DNA of 14,262 nucleotides from assembly GCA_017454565.1 (NCBI GenBank), contig JAFTCS010000266.1, forward strand, positions 1 through 14,262. Reading direction: 5' to 3'. The position numbers were made by a program, and so were the translations under genes. The notes under the pieces are model-generated. The model was given only the letters and a program-made list of their open reading frames with translations, made no database searches and was not told the DNA's origin. The stretch comes from Clostridia bacterium. Its GTDB lineage: Bacteria > Bacillota > Clostridia > Oscillospirales > Acutalibacteraceae. This document shows positions 1-6,276 of this stretch, in pieces; positions within the stretch are counted from its first letter, which is position 1; each line of letters begins with the position of its first letter.

Positions 1-135
1 AAAAGTTTCGCCCGCCTTTTCAAAGGCGGCAGGGTGCAGGGGTGCGGGTCTCCAGTGGAGACCTCTGCGCAGCAGAAGCACCGACCGAGCCGACAGGCGA
101 GACCAGAGTCCCTGCCCGCACTCCGCAGAGTGCGG
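1..135 (+). repeat. GC-rich intergenic hairpin repeat, copy 1 (may begin before the window)
   Basis: Non-coding, GC-rich DNA made of consecutive inverted repeats. A perfect 8-bp stem with a 2-base loop lies at 12-29 (CCGCCTTT-TC-AAAGGCGG). A 7-bp stem with a 3-base loop lies at 47-63 (GGTCTCC-AGT-GGAGACC), and a 5-bp stem at 123-135 (CCGCA-GAG-TGCGG). Bases 3-30 match 11631-11658 at 26 of 28 positions. Bases 89-104 (GCCGACAGGCGAGACC) recur exactly on the minus strand at 7477-7492. The right boundary is uncertain, because 136-280 contains only weak hairpins and no convincing gene. The function is unknown: it could be a miniature mobile repeat or a structured RNA segment. Confidence 0.7.
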
Positions 136-287
136 AACACTCTTAACGAAAGTGCTACGCAAGGGGTGACTGACACCACGGACAAAACTGCTTTCCGCCG
201 GGAGGCAGTACGTTTATCTTTTGAAGCAAATAAACAAAATTTACAATTGTTTTCGTGCGGCTGCCATGATTCATAAAGTATAATGTC

Positions 288-316
288 TTGATTTTTGCAT
301 TGCAATTGATTATAAT
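288..316 (+). promoter_or_regulatory. Probable sigma-A promoter of leuCD
   Basis: The -35 box TTGATT (288-293) and the perfect -10 box TATAAT (311-316) are 17 bases apart. Transcription would start about 25 bases before the AAGGAGGT ribosome binding site at 333-340. The spacer contains an 11-base dyad, TTGCA-T-TGCAA (295-305). I see no T-box or leader-peptide attenuator between promoter and gene: the 5' leader is too short for one. Confidence 0.75.
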
Positions 317-348
317 AGAAAAAGCTAATATTAAGGAGGTCATTATAA

Positions 349-1623
349 GTGGGAATGACAATGTCACAAAAAATACTTGCTGCTCATGCAGGCCTTGCCA
401 GCGTAAAGGCGGGTCAGCTTATCGAGGCCAGGCTCGATATGGTGCTGGGCAATGATATCACATCTCCTGTTGCTATAAATGTTTTCAACGACAACAAGGC
501 AACGGCAGTGTTTGATAATTCCAAGATCGCAATGGTTATGGATCACTTTACACCCAATAAAGACATAAAGGCTGCCGAACAGTGCAAGCAGGTACGTCAG
601 TTTGCGGATAAGTACGACATCAAAAACTTCTTTGACGTGGGACAGATGGGCATAGAACACTCTCTCCTGCCCGAAAAGGGTCTTGTAGGCCCCGGAACAC
701 TGTGCATCGGCGCTGATTCCCATACCTGTACATACGGCGCTCTGGGTGCGTTTTCAACAGGCGTAGGCTCAACCGATATGGCTGCCGGCATGATAAGCGG
801 CAAGACATGGTTCAAGGTGCCCTCTGCAATAAAGTTCAATTTAGTGAACAAGCCTGCTCCGTTTATCAGCGGCAAGGATATTATCCTGCACATTATCGGC
901 ATGATAGGAGTTGACGGTGCTCTGTACCGTTCAATGGAGTTTTTCGGTGACGGATTGAAGTATCTTTCAATTGATGACAGGCTTTGCATTGCAAACATGG
1001 CTATCGAGGCGGGCGCAAAGAACGGAATCTTCCCTGTGGACGACGTCACAAGAGAGTACATAAAAGACCGTTTCAAGGGTGAACCCGTTGAGTACACCGC
1101 AGACGATGACGCCGAGTATGACGAGGAATACACTATCGACCTTTCAGCTCTGCGCCCGACAGTTGCATTTCCTCATCTCCCTGAGAATGCAAGAACGGTT
1201 GACCAGATAGGTGAGACCGAAGTAAAGATAGATCAGGCAGTTATAGGCTCCTGCACCAACGGCAGGATATCCGACCTGAGAGCAGCCGCCGAAGTCCTCA
1301 AGGGCAAAAAGGTAGCAAAGGGTGTAAGATGTATCATCATCCCCAGCACACAGAGCGTTTATCTGCAGGCTATGCACGAGGGACTTTTTGACATCTTCAT
1401 TGAGGCCGGTGCGGTCGTTTCCACACCTACCTGCGGCCCCTGCCTTGGCGGTCACATGGGTATACTTGCAAAGGGTGAGCGCGCGATCTCTACCACAAAC
1501 AGAAACTTTGTGGGCAGAATGGGTCACGTTGAATCCGAGGTATATCTTGCAAGCCCCGCAGTAGCTGCCGCCAGCGCTGTTACAGGCTATATCACCGACC
1601 CTGCAAAGGTCTGCGGAAACTGA
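349..1623 (+). CDS. leuC: 3-isopropylmalate dehydratase large subunit (LeuC)
   Basis: With LeuD it isomerises 2-isopropylmalate to 3-isopropylmalate in the cytoplasm, the second step of leucine synthesis. It belongs to the aconitase superfamily. The 424 residues fit the shorter (about 420 aa) LeuC/homoaconitase-type clade rather than the roughly 470 aa E. coli type. Visible motifs are GADSHT (121-126), SCTNG with Cys302, and TCGPCLGGH with Cys362 and Cys365. These three cysteines are the expected ligands of the [4Fe-4S] cluster. The GTG at 349 is chosen because AAGGAGGT (333-340) lies 8 bases upstream and the resulting MGMT start is usual for the family; the in-frame ATGs at 355 and 361 are too far from that site. 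leuD follows after 17 bases. leuB does not follow in this window, so it must be elsewhere. Confidence 0.95.
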   Translation: MGMTMSQKILAAHAGLASVKAGQLIEARLDMVLGNDITSPVAINVFNDNKATAVFDNSKIAMVMDHFTPNKDIKAAEQCKQVRQFADKYDIKNFFDVGQMGIEHSLLPEKGLVGPGTLCIGADSHTCTYGALGAFSTGVGSTDMAAGMISGKTWFKVPSAIKFNLVNKPAPFISGKDIILHIIGMIGVDGALYRSMEFFGDGLKYLSIDDRLCIANMAIEAGAKNGIFPVDDVTREYIKDRFKGEPVEYTADDDAEYDEEYTIDLSALRPTVAFPHLPENARTVDQIGETEVKIDQAVIGSCTNGRISDLRAAAEVLKGKKVAKGVRCIIIPSTQSVYLQAMHEGLFDIFIEAGAVVSTPTCGPCLGGHMGILAKGERAISTTNRNFVGRMGHVESEVYLASPAVAAASAVTGYITDPAKVCGN

Positions 1624-1640
1624 GAAAGGAGTGCTGCAAA

Positions 1641-2126
1641 ATGAAAGCTCAAGGTACTGTGCACAAATACGGCGACAACGTAGATACAGACGTTATTATC
1701 CCTGCAAGATACCTCAACACAAGCTCACATAAGGAGCTTGCTGCCCATTGCATGGAGGATATCGACATAGATTTTACCAAGAACGTCAAAGACGGCGACA
1801 TCATGGTGGCAGAGAAGAATTTCGGCTGCGGTTCATCCCGCGAGCATGCGCCCATAGCTATCAAGGCTTCGGGAATAAGCTGTGTCATAGCTTCTACCTT
1901 TGCCCGTATCTTCTACAGGAACGCTATAAATATCGGTCTGCCGATACTTGAATGCGAGGCTGCTTCAAAGGAGATAAAAAGCGGCGACGAGGTAAGCGTT
2001 GATTTCGACACCGGCGTGATAACCGACATCACCACCGGCAAGACCTATCAGGCGGAGCCTTTCCCGCCGTTCATACAGGAAATAATTGCAGACGGCGGAC
2101 TTATCCCCCACGTTACAAAGGCATAA
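1641..2126 (+). CDS. leuD: 3-isopropylmalate dehydratase small subunit (LeuD)
   Basis: This is the small swivelling subunit that completes the LeuC active site and contributes to substrate choice. The 161 residues match the short LeuD partner of the 420-aa LeuC type. Motifs are YGDNVDTDVIIPARYL near the N-terminus (10-25) and GCGSSREHAP (62-71), the substrate-binding loop of the family. AAAGGAG at 1624-1630, directly after the leuC stop, provides the ribosome binding site 10 bases before the ATG. Tight spacing, no promoter in the gap and a terminator right after the stop make leuCD a two-gene operon. Sequence alone does not exclude a homoaconitase-like substrate, but leucine synthesis is the default reading. 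Confidence 0.94.
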   Translation: MKAQGTVHKYGDNVDTDVIIPARYLNTSSHKELAAHCMEDIDIDFTKNVKDGDIMVAEKNFGCGSSREHAPIAIKASGISCVIASTFARIFYRNAINIGLPILECEAASKEIKSGDEVSVDFDTGVITDITTGKTYQAEPFPPFIQEIIADGGLIPHVTKA

Positions 2127-2138
2127 TAATGCAATAAA

Positions 2139-2184
2139 AAAGAGTATCGCTCAGGACTTGTAAAAGATCTGAACGATACTCTTT
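2139..2184. terminator. Bidirectional intrinsic terminator between leuD and the convergent small gene
   Basis: Two 16-base arms (2139-2154 and 2169-2184) pair with one mismatch around a 14-base loop. On the minus strand the stem is followed at once by TTTTTTATT, an excellent termination signal for the small gene at 2235-2420. On the plus strand the stem ends in TTT followed by GTTTGAT, a weaker but usable signal for leuCD. Confidence 0.85.
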
Positions 2185-2213
2185 GTTTGATAAAAAACTT
2201 GTCTATCTGCGCC

Positions 2214-2229
2214 GGTGCGGTCGCGCACC
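2214..2229. repeat. Short perfect hairpin downstream of the small minus-strand gene
   Basis: GGTGCG-GTCG-CGCACC forms a 6-bp stem with a tetraloop, just past the stop of the minus-strand small gene. No T-run follows directly on either strand, so it is not a stand-alone terminator. It could stabilise the 3' end of the small mRNA. Confidence 0.5.
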
Positions 2230-2234
2230 TGAAA

Positions 2235-2420
2235 CTACTTTAACTTTCCTTTTGTGTTGTAGTATTCGTGGTCGGAAATGTCAAGAAACTGGTCGTTGTC
2301 AAGATTCCCGTCACTTTTTTTGTATATGTTCGCCCCTCTGGTGTAATCAAGGTTGAACCCAAGACCTTTGGTCAGCAGAACAACAGCAATGACGACTACA
2401 AGTAAAATGATTACGATCAT
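2235..2420 (-). CDS. Small single-pass membrane protein of unknown function (61 aa)
   Basis: I do not recognise the family. Residues 2-17 form one very hydrophobic Val/Ile/Leu segment at the N-terminus. A polar, Asp- and Asn-rich tail follows (about 22-61, with NLDNDQFLD at 39-47) and ends in a lysine-rich GKLK. With no lipobox and no signal-peptidase site visible, it is likely membrane-anchored with its tail on one face. Support for a real gene: GAAGGAG ends about 10 bases upstream of the ATG (minus strand, roughly 2431-2437), a TATAAT box lies further upstream, and a strong terminator for this strand lies just past the stop at 2139-2184. It is transcribed divergently from murE and converges on leuD. 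No other frame here carries a known gene. Confidence 0.65.
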   Translation of the reverse strand: MIVIILLVVVIAVVLLTKGLGFNLDYTRGANIYKKSDGNLDNDQFLDISDHEYYNTKGKLK

Positions 2421-2470
2421 GACAGATCAGCTCCTTCGGTGTGAAATGGTTATGGTTTTCGTACGTTTAT

Positions 2471-2476
2471 ATTATA
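2471..2476 (-). promoter_or_regulatory. Putative -10 box (TATAAT) for the small minus-strand gene
   Basis: Read on the minus strand, a perfect TATAAT lies about 50 bases before the ATG at 2420. No recognisable -35 box is present at 16-18 bases. Instead, a perfect 14-base palindrome, TTTCTGCGCAGAAA (2480-2493), fills the expected spacer, so the promoter may depend on a bound regulator. Confidence 0.45.
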
Positions 2477-2582
2477 TCATTTCTGCGCAGAAAGATAGTA
2501 GGAAAAATACGATTTTTTTGCGGCAAAGATTGACGGGAATATGAGCCGGGTGAAAATTATTTTTTTAGATATTTTATGGCTA

Positions 2583-2611
2583 TTGAAGATGAATATATTC
2601 TGTGCTAAAAT
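2583..2611 (+). promoter_or_regulatory. Probable extended -10 promoter of murEF
   Basis: The -35 box TTGAAG (2583-2588) and the -10 box TAAAAT (2606-2611) are separated by 17 bases, with an extended TGC just before the -10 box. The spacer contains the perfect palindrome GAATATATTC (2591-2600). The murE ribosome binding site GGAGGT follows at 2629-2634. Confidence 0.65.
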
Positions 2612-2642
2612 AATACATAGATTATGATGGAGGTGTCAGAAA

Positions 2643-4118
2643 ATGAAGCTTGAAAAGCTGCTTTCAAGAGTGAACTACAGTGTTGAAAAGGGAGATACGG
2701 ATATCGAGATCTCCGACGTTATATATGATTCCAGAAAAGTATGCAGGGGCTGCGTGTTTGTGTGTCTTACGGGCGCCAGCGCAGACGGTCACAGGTACGC
2801 TCAGGACGCCGTTGATGCCGGCGCTTCGGCTGTTGTGGTCAGCAAGGACGTTGACGTAAACGGCGCGGCTGTCATAAGGGTGAACGATACAAGAAAGGCA
2901 CTGGCATTTATCAGTGCGGAATATTTCGGCAATCCTGCGGATACCCTGAAAACCATAGGAATAACGGGCACCAAGGGCAAGACTACCACTGCCTGCATGG
3001 TAAGGTCCATACTTGAAAAAGCAGGTATAAAGACAGGCGTTATCGGTACGCTGGGAATTATTATCGGAGACAGGATAATCAAAACCGCGAATACCACACC
3101 GGAATCCTACGAGATACAGAAGGCAATGCGGCAGATGATAGACGAGGGCTGCAAGTGCGTTGTAATGGAGGCTTCTTCTCTCGGACTGAAATGGCACAGA
3201 ACGGACGGATTTTTCTTTGACTACGGACTTTTTACCAACTTCTCCCATGACCACATTGGCGGTGTAGAGCATGCCGACATGGAGGAATATGCCCGGTGCA
3301 AGGCAATGCTTTTCAGACAGTGCGGTACGGGTATTTTCAATATCGACGACAAGGCATACGATAAAATGCTCGAAAACCACACCTGCCGCATAGAGACCTT
3401 CGGCTTCTCGGAAAAGGCGGAGCTGAGAGCTAAGAACGACCATCTTGTTTCAAGAGCCGGATATCTTGGAGTGGGCTTTGATACTGAGGGAAAGCTCAGT
3501 GCCTCATTCAGCGTGGCCGTTCCCGGAAAGTTTAACGTGTATAATGCTCTTGCCGCCGTTGCTGTTTGTCTGCATTTCGGGGTAAGCGAGCAGAATATCA
3601 GTGACGGTCTTAACGAGGTGCATGTAAAGGGCAGGGTAGAGCCTGTAAAGGTTCCGGGAAATTATACTCTGCTGATAGACTACGCGCACAATGCGGTAAG
3701 CATGGAGAATATTCTCACCACACTGAGAGAATATGATCCGAAGCGGATAGTCACTCTTTTTGGCGCAGGCGGCAACCGCCCCAGAGACAGACGCTTTGAA
3801 ATGGGCGAGATCTCCGGCAGGATGTCCGACCTTTCTGTGATAACCGAGGACAATTCCCGCTTTGAGAATGTTATGGATATTATAAACGACATAAAGACAG
3901 GCATTGAAAAAACAGGCGGCAAATATGTGGTCATACCCGACAGGACCGACGCTATACGCTACTGCATTGAGAATGCTCAGGAGGGTGATATTATCGTTCT
4001 TGCCGGCAAGGGTCACGAGGATTATCAGGACAAGAACGGAGTAAAGACTCACTATGACGAGCGTGAAGTAATAGCAGCCATATTAAAGGACATGAAAGAA
4101 AAGAAAGATACTGAGTGA
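2643..4118 (+). CDS. murE: UDP-N-acetylmuramyl-tripeptide synthetase, Mur ligase family (MurE-like)
   Basis: An ATP-dependent cytoplasmic ligase that adds the third stem-peptide residue (meso-DAP or a diamine such as L-Lys) to UDP-MurNAc-L-Ala-D-Glu. The 491 residues show the three Mur ligase domains. Visible motifs are the substrate-binding DSRKV region (29-33), the P-loop GITGTKGKTTT (106-116), the NTTPE loop (150-154), and NFSHDHIGGVEH (199-210). EYARCKAMLF (215-224) follows, whose Lys220 fits the carbamylated lysine. DYAHN is at 346-350, and a C-terminal domain includes GKGHEDYQ (455-462). Oddity: the residue-selecting motif, DNPR in classical DAP-adding enzymes, reads DNSR here (403-406). 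DYAHN and HIGGVEH also differ from the usual DYAHTPD and HLDYH-type wording. Substrate is therefore uncertain, and a Mur-like paralogue is possible. GGAGGT lies 8 bases before the ATG. murF follows after 12 bases. Confidence 0.85.
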   Translation: MKLEKLLSRVNYSVEKGDTDIEISDVIYDSRKVCRGCVFVCLTGASADGHRYAQDAVDAGASAVVVSKDVDVNGAAVIRVNDTRKALAFISAEYFGNPADTLKTIGITGTKGKTTTACMVRSILEKAGIKTGVIGTLGIIIGDRIIKTANTTPESYEIQKAMRQMIDEGCKCVVMEASSLGLKWHRTDGFFFDYGLFTNFSHDHIGGVEHADMEEYARCKAMLFRQCGTGIFNIDDKAYDKMLENHTCRIETFGFSEKAELRAKNDHLVSRAGYLGVGFDTEGKLSASFSVAVPGKFNVYNALAAVAVCLHFGVSEQNISDGLNEVHVKGRVEPVKVPGNYTLLIDYAHNAVSMENILTTLREYDPKRIVTLFGAGGNRPRDRRFEMGEISGRMSDLSVITEDNSRFENVMDIINDIKTGIEKTGGKYVVIPDRTDAIRYCIENAQEGDIIVLAGKGHEDYQDKNGVKTHYDEREVIAAILKDMKEKKDTE

Positions 4119-4130
4119 GGTGCATACGGC

Positions 4131-5507
4131 ATGAAGCTTTTTACGGCAGCAGAAGCGGCGGCCATCACAGGCGGCAGGCTTCTTTGCGGAGACGGAGATA
4201 CAGAGATAACCAACCTGCAGTTTGACAGCAGGCAGGTCACAGAGGGCTCGCTGTTTGTGCCCATAAAGGGAGAAAAGACCGACCCGCATAAATTCATTGA
4301 ACAATGTCTTGAAAAGGGTGCAGCAACCCTTACGGAGTATGATGCTCCACAGGGCGCAGCAAAACCGTATATTAAGGTTGAGGATACCCGCAGGGCCATG
4401 CAGCAGCTTGCCGCATATTACAGAAGCAGCCTTGACGTCAGGGTGGTGGGCATTACCGGCAGCGTGGGCAAGACAAGCACCAAGGAAATGGTGGCGGCTG
4501 CGCTTTCCAAAGGCTTTAACGTAATGAAAACACAGGGCAACCGCAACAGCCAGATAGGCATGCCCATGACCATGTTTGATATCAGCAGCGAAAACGAGAT
4601 AGCCGTTATTGAGATGGGCATGAGTGAGTTTGGTGAGATGGACAGGCTTGCGGATATTGCCCGCCCCGATATAGCCGTTATGACGAACATAGGCAAGGCG
4701 CATATTGAAAACCTGAAAACTCAGGAAAACATCATGTCCGAAAAGCTGAAAATAACCAAGCATTTTGACGAAAACGGACTTCTGTTCCTCAACGGTGACG
4801 ACCCGCTGCTGAAAACTCTCCATGGAAAGCAGCCCTTCCGTACAGTGACATTCGGAATGGACAGCACAAACGATTATTACGCTGACAGTGTTGAGGTGGA
4901 CGGCTTTTCTACTGTGTTTATGTGTCACTGCGGCGACAGGGCGGTTAAGCTGACCATTCCCGCACTCGGTGTCCACAGCGTTATGAATGCCGTAGCGGCT
5001 TTTGCCGTGGGTGATGCTCTCGGACTTTCCGAAGCGGAAATATCCGGGGGACTTATGACCTACCGCAATGCCCCCATGAGACAGCAGATACACCGCTGCG
5101 AGGATCTGGTGCTCATTGACGACAGCTACAATGCAAGTCCTGCTGCAGCAAAGGCGTCACTTGACGTGCTGAAAAGCATTGCTCCCGGAAAGACTATCGC
5201 AGTTTTAGCCGATATGCTTGAGCTTGGAGATGAAGCCGCAGCCGAGCACTACGGCGTAGGAAAGCATCTTGCCGTTCTTGGCGTGGACGCCCTTATTGCC
5301 ATTGGCCCGCTTTCAGAGAATACCGCCGCAGGTGCAAAAGAAAACGGATGTCCCTGTGTTATAAAGGCAGGCAGCAACAATGAAGCGTTTGCAGAGCTTT
5401 CAAAGCTTGTCGAAAAGGACTGCACCGTTCTTGTGAAAGGCTCCCGCGGCATGCACACGGAAGAAGTCGTAAAGCTGCTCCTTGAAGAGCATCAGGAGCA
5501 GAATTAA
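4131..5507 (+). CDS. murF: UDP-N-acetylmuramoyl-tripeptide--D-alanyl-D-alanine ligase (MurF)
   Basis: Joins D-Ala-D-Ala to the UDP-MurNAc-tripeptide, the last cytoplasmic step before lipid I. The 458 residues are typical for the family. Motifs are FDSRQV (31-36), the P-loop GITGSVGKTSTKE (107-119, Lys114), KTQGNRNSQIGMP (133-145), EMGMSEFGEM (161-170), NIGKAH (186-191), LIDDSYNASP (328-337), LADMLELG (359-366) and KGSRGMHTEE (436-445). The ribosome binding site GAGGTG overlaps the murE stop, so the two genes are translationally close and share the murE promoter. Unlike the classical dcw cluster, mraY, murD and ftsW do not follow: a separately promoted membrane-protein gene does. Confidence 0.95.
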   Translation: MKLFTAAEAAAITGGRLLCGDGDTEITNLQFDSRQVTEGSLFVPIKGEKTDPHKFIEQCLEKGAATLTEYDAPQGAAKPYIKVEDTRRAMQQLAAYYRSSLDVRVVGITGSVGKTSTKEMVAAALSKGFNVMKTQGNRNSQIGMPMTMFDISSENEIAVIEMGMSEFGEMDRLADIARPDIAVMTNIGKAHIENLKTQENIMSEKLKITKHFDENGLLFLNGDDPLLKTLHGKQPFRTVTFGMDSTNDYYADSVEVDGFSTVFMCHCGDRAVKLTIPALGVHSVMNAVAAFAVGDALGLSEAEISGGLMTYRNAPMRQQIHRCEDLVLIDDSYNASPAAAKASLDVLKSIAPGKTIAVLADMLELGDEAAAEHYGVGKHLAVLGVDALIAIGPLSENTAAGAKENGCPCVIKAGSNNEAFAELSKLVEKDCTVLVKGSRGMHTEEVVKLLLEEHQEQN

Positions 5508-5546
5508 ATTGTTACAAGACTGTTATGTATTTTTTTACTCCCAAAA

Positions 5547-5575
5547 TTGACATCATCACTTTACTGTGCTATTAT
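5547..5575 (+). promoter_or_regulatory. Strong sigma-A promoter of the 5640 membrane-protein gene
   Basis: A perfect -35 box TTGACA (5547-5552), a 17-base spacer, an extended TGC and the -10 box TATTAT (5570-5575). A 7-base inverted repeat, CATCACT (5554-5560) and AGTGATG (5576-5582), brackets the -10 box with a 15-base gap and may be an operator. No convincing terminator hairpin for murF is visible before it, only a T-run near 5530. Confidence 0.8.
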
Positions 5576-5639
5576 AGTGATGTAATAGGTCGCTATCAGA
5601 CTTGTTTTCAGATATTTTTACAGAAAGGAATGTAAAGCT

Positions 5640-6092
5640 ATGAATAATAATCCTAATCCTTATCAGCAGCCCGGTCAGCCGCAGCAGCCGCAGCCGCCCA
5701 TGGCTCCGATGCCGCCTATGCAGCCATATCAGTATGCTCCCATGAAGCCGAAGATCAAGTTCTTTGACGCTGAAATGGCTGAGATTCTTGCATGTGCATG
5801 CAGTGCGCTCGGTCTTTTCCTTGCAGTTGTGTCAGCTACCGTATCAGGCACTGTGACTTTTGTTTATGGCCTGATAATGACGATCATTTCATTGGTATTT
5901 TCTGTCGGCGGTCTTTTCCTCAATCTCCTTCTCGGCAACAAGAAGAAGATGAGAGGAGAAGCAAGAGGCGCTCTCCTTTCATGGGGACTTGTTTTTGCAC
6001 TTGTAGGCGTTATTCTGTTCCTGTTCCTGATATTCTTCTCAAGCTGCATGACATGCTACTACTCAAAGATCAACTTCAGATGGCCGTCCTGA
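5640..6092 (+). CDS. Membrane protein with a Pro/Gln-rich N-terminal segment, unknown function
   Basis: I do not recognise a specific family. Residues 1-38 are low-complexity, rich in Pro, Gln, Asn and Met (repeated QPQQP and PMPPM units), as in cytosolic tails of some Gram-positive membrane proteins. Hydrophobic helices follow at about 46-67, 72-98 and 109-135. A basic loop, GNKKKMRGEARG (99-110), between helices 2 and 3 is predicted to be cytoplasmic by the positive-inside rule. The short C-terminus carries Cys136 and Cys139 (SCMTC). The overall layout (proline-rich head plus a small helical module) resembles DUF4190-type proteins, but I cannot assign it. AAAGGAA lies 9 bases before the ATG. 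It has its own promoter and two terminators, so it is probably monocistronic. Confidence 0.85.
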   Translation: MNNNPNPYQQPGQPQQPQPPMAPMPPMQPYQYAPMKPKIKFFDAEMAEILACACSALGLFLAVVSATVSGTVTFVYGLIMTIISLVFSVGGLFLNLLLGNKKKMRGEARGALLSWGLVFALVGVILFLFLIFFSSCMTCYYSKINFRWPS

Positions 6093-6111
6093 TCAGATAG
6101 TCTGATTTTTT
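6092..6111 (+). terminator. Weak intrinsic terminator just after the 5640 gene
   Basis: ATCAGA-TAG-TCTGAT followed by a run of six T. The 6-bp AT-rich stem starts within the stop codon of the upstream gene. A stronger terminator follows about 25 bases later. Confidence 0.5.
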
Positions 6112-6133
6112 GGATAACTATTGCGCGATTAAG

Positions 6134-6163
6134 CTGCTGTACCCTGCGGTACGGCAGTTTTTT
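6134..6163 (+). terminator. Intrinsic terminator
   Basis: CTGCTGTACC-CTGC-GGTACGGCAG gives a 10-bp stem with one G-T wobble and a 4-base loop, followed by six T. It ends transcription from the 5547 promoter before the lipoprotein gene. Confidence 0.85.
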
Positions 6164-6206
6164 ATTCTTTATCAGGCTTTGTTATGAAATTTTGTAAAAA
6201 TAAATG

Positions 6207-6235
6207 TAGACTTTCGGGATTTTTTGATGTATAAT
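6207..6235 (+). promoter_or_regulatory. Probable promoter of the 6277 lipoprotein gene
   Basis: The -35 box TAGACT (6207-6212, 4 of 6 consensus) and the perfect -10 box TATAAT (6230-6235) are 17 bases apart. It lies between the upstream terminator and the GAAGGGAAG ribosome binding site near 6260-6268. Confidence 0.65.
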
Positions 6236-6276
6236 AGCTTTATGTGCAATAATCTACTTGAAGGGAAGATTTTTTT

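Noticed and set aside
34..276. Possible 80-codon plus-strand gene before leuC
   Set aside because: It runs straight through the hairpin repeat, has no ribosome binding site, and its composition follows the repeat rather than a protein.
200..348. T-box riboswitch or leucine attenuator before leuC
   Set aside because: There is no T-box sequence and no leucine-codon leader peptide, and the predicted transcript leader is too short.
2235..2420. EF-hand-like calcium loop in the Asp-rich tail of the small protein
   Set aside because: The spacing of acidic residues and the missing Glu/Asp at loop position 12 do not fit an EF-hand.
2664..3443. 259-codon minus-strand open frame opposite murE, and similar shadows at 597-1133 and 3504-4052
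   Set aside because: All lie within well-supported plus-strand genes and their translations look like antisense of coding DNA.
4083..5093. Long (336 codon) minus-strand open frame opposite murF
   Set aside because: It is antisense to a clear MurF. It has no ribosome binding site or recognisable motif, and such shadows are common in this codon usage.
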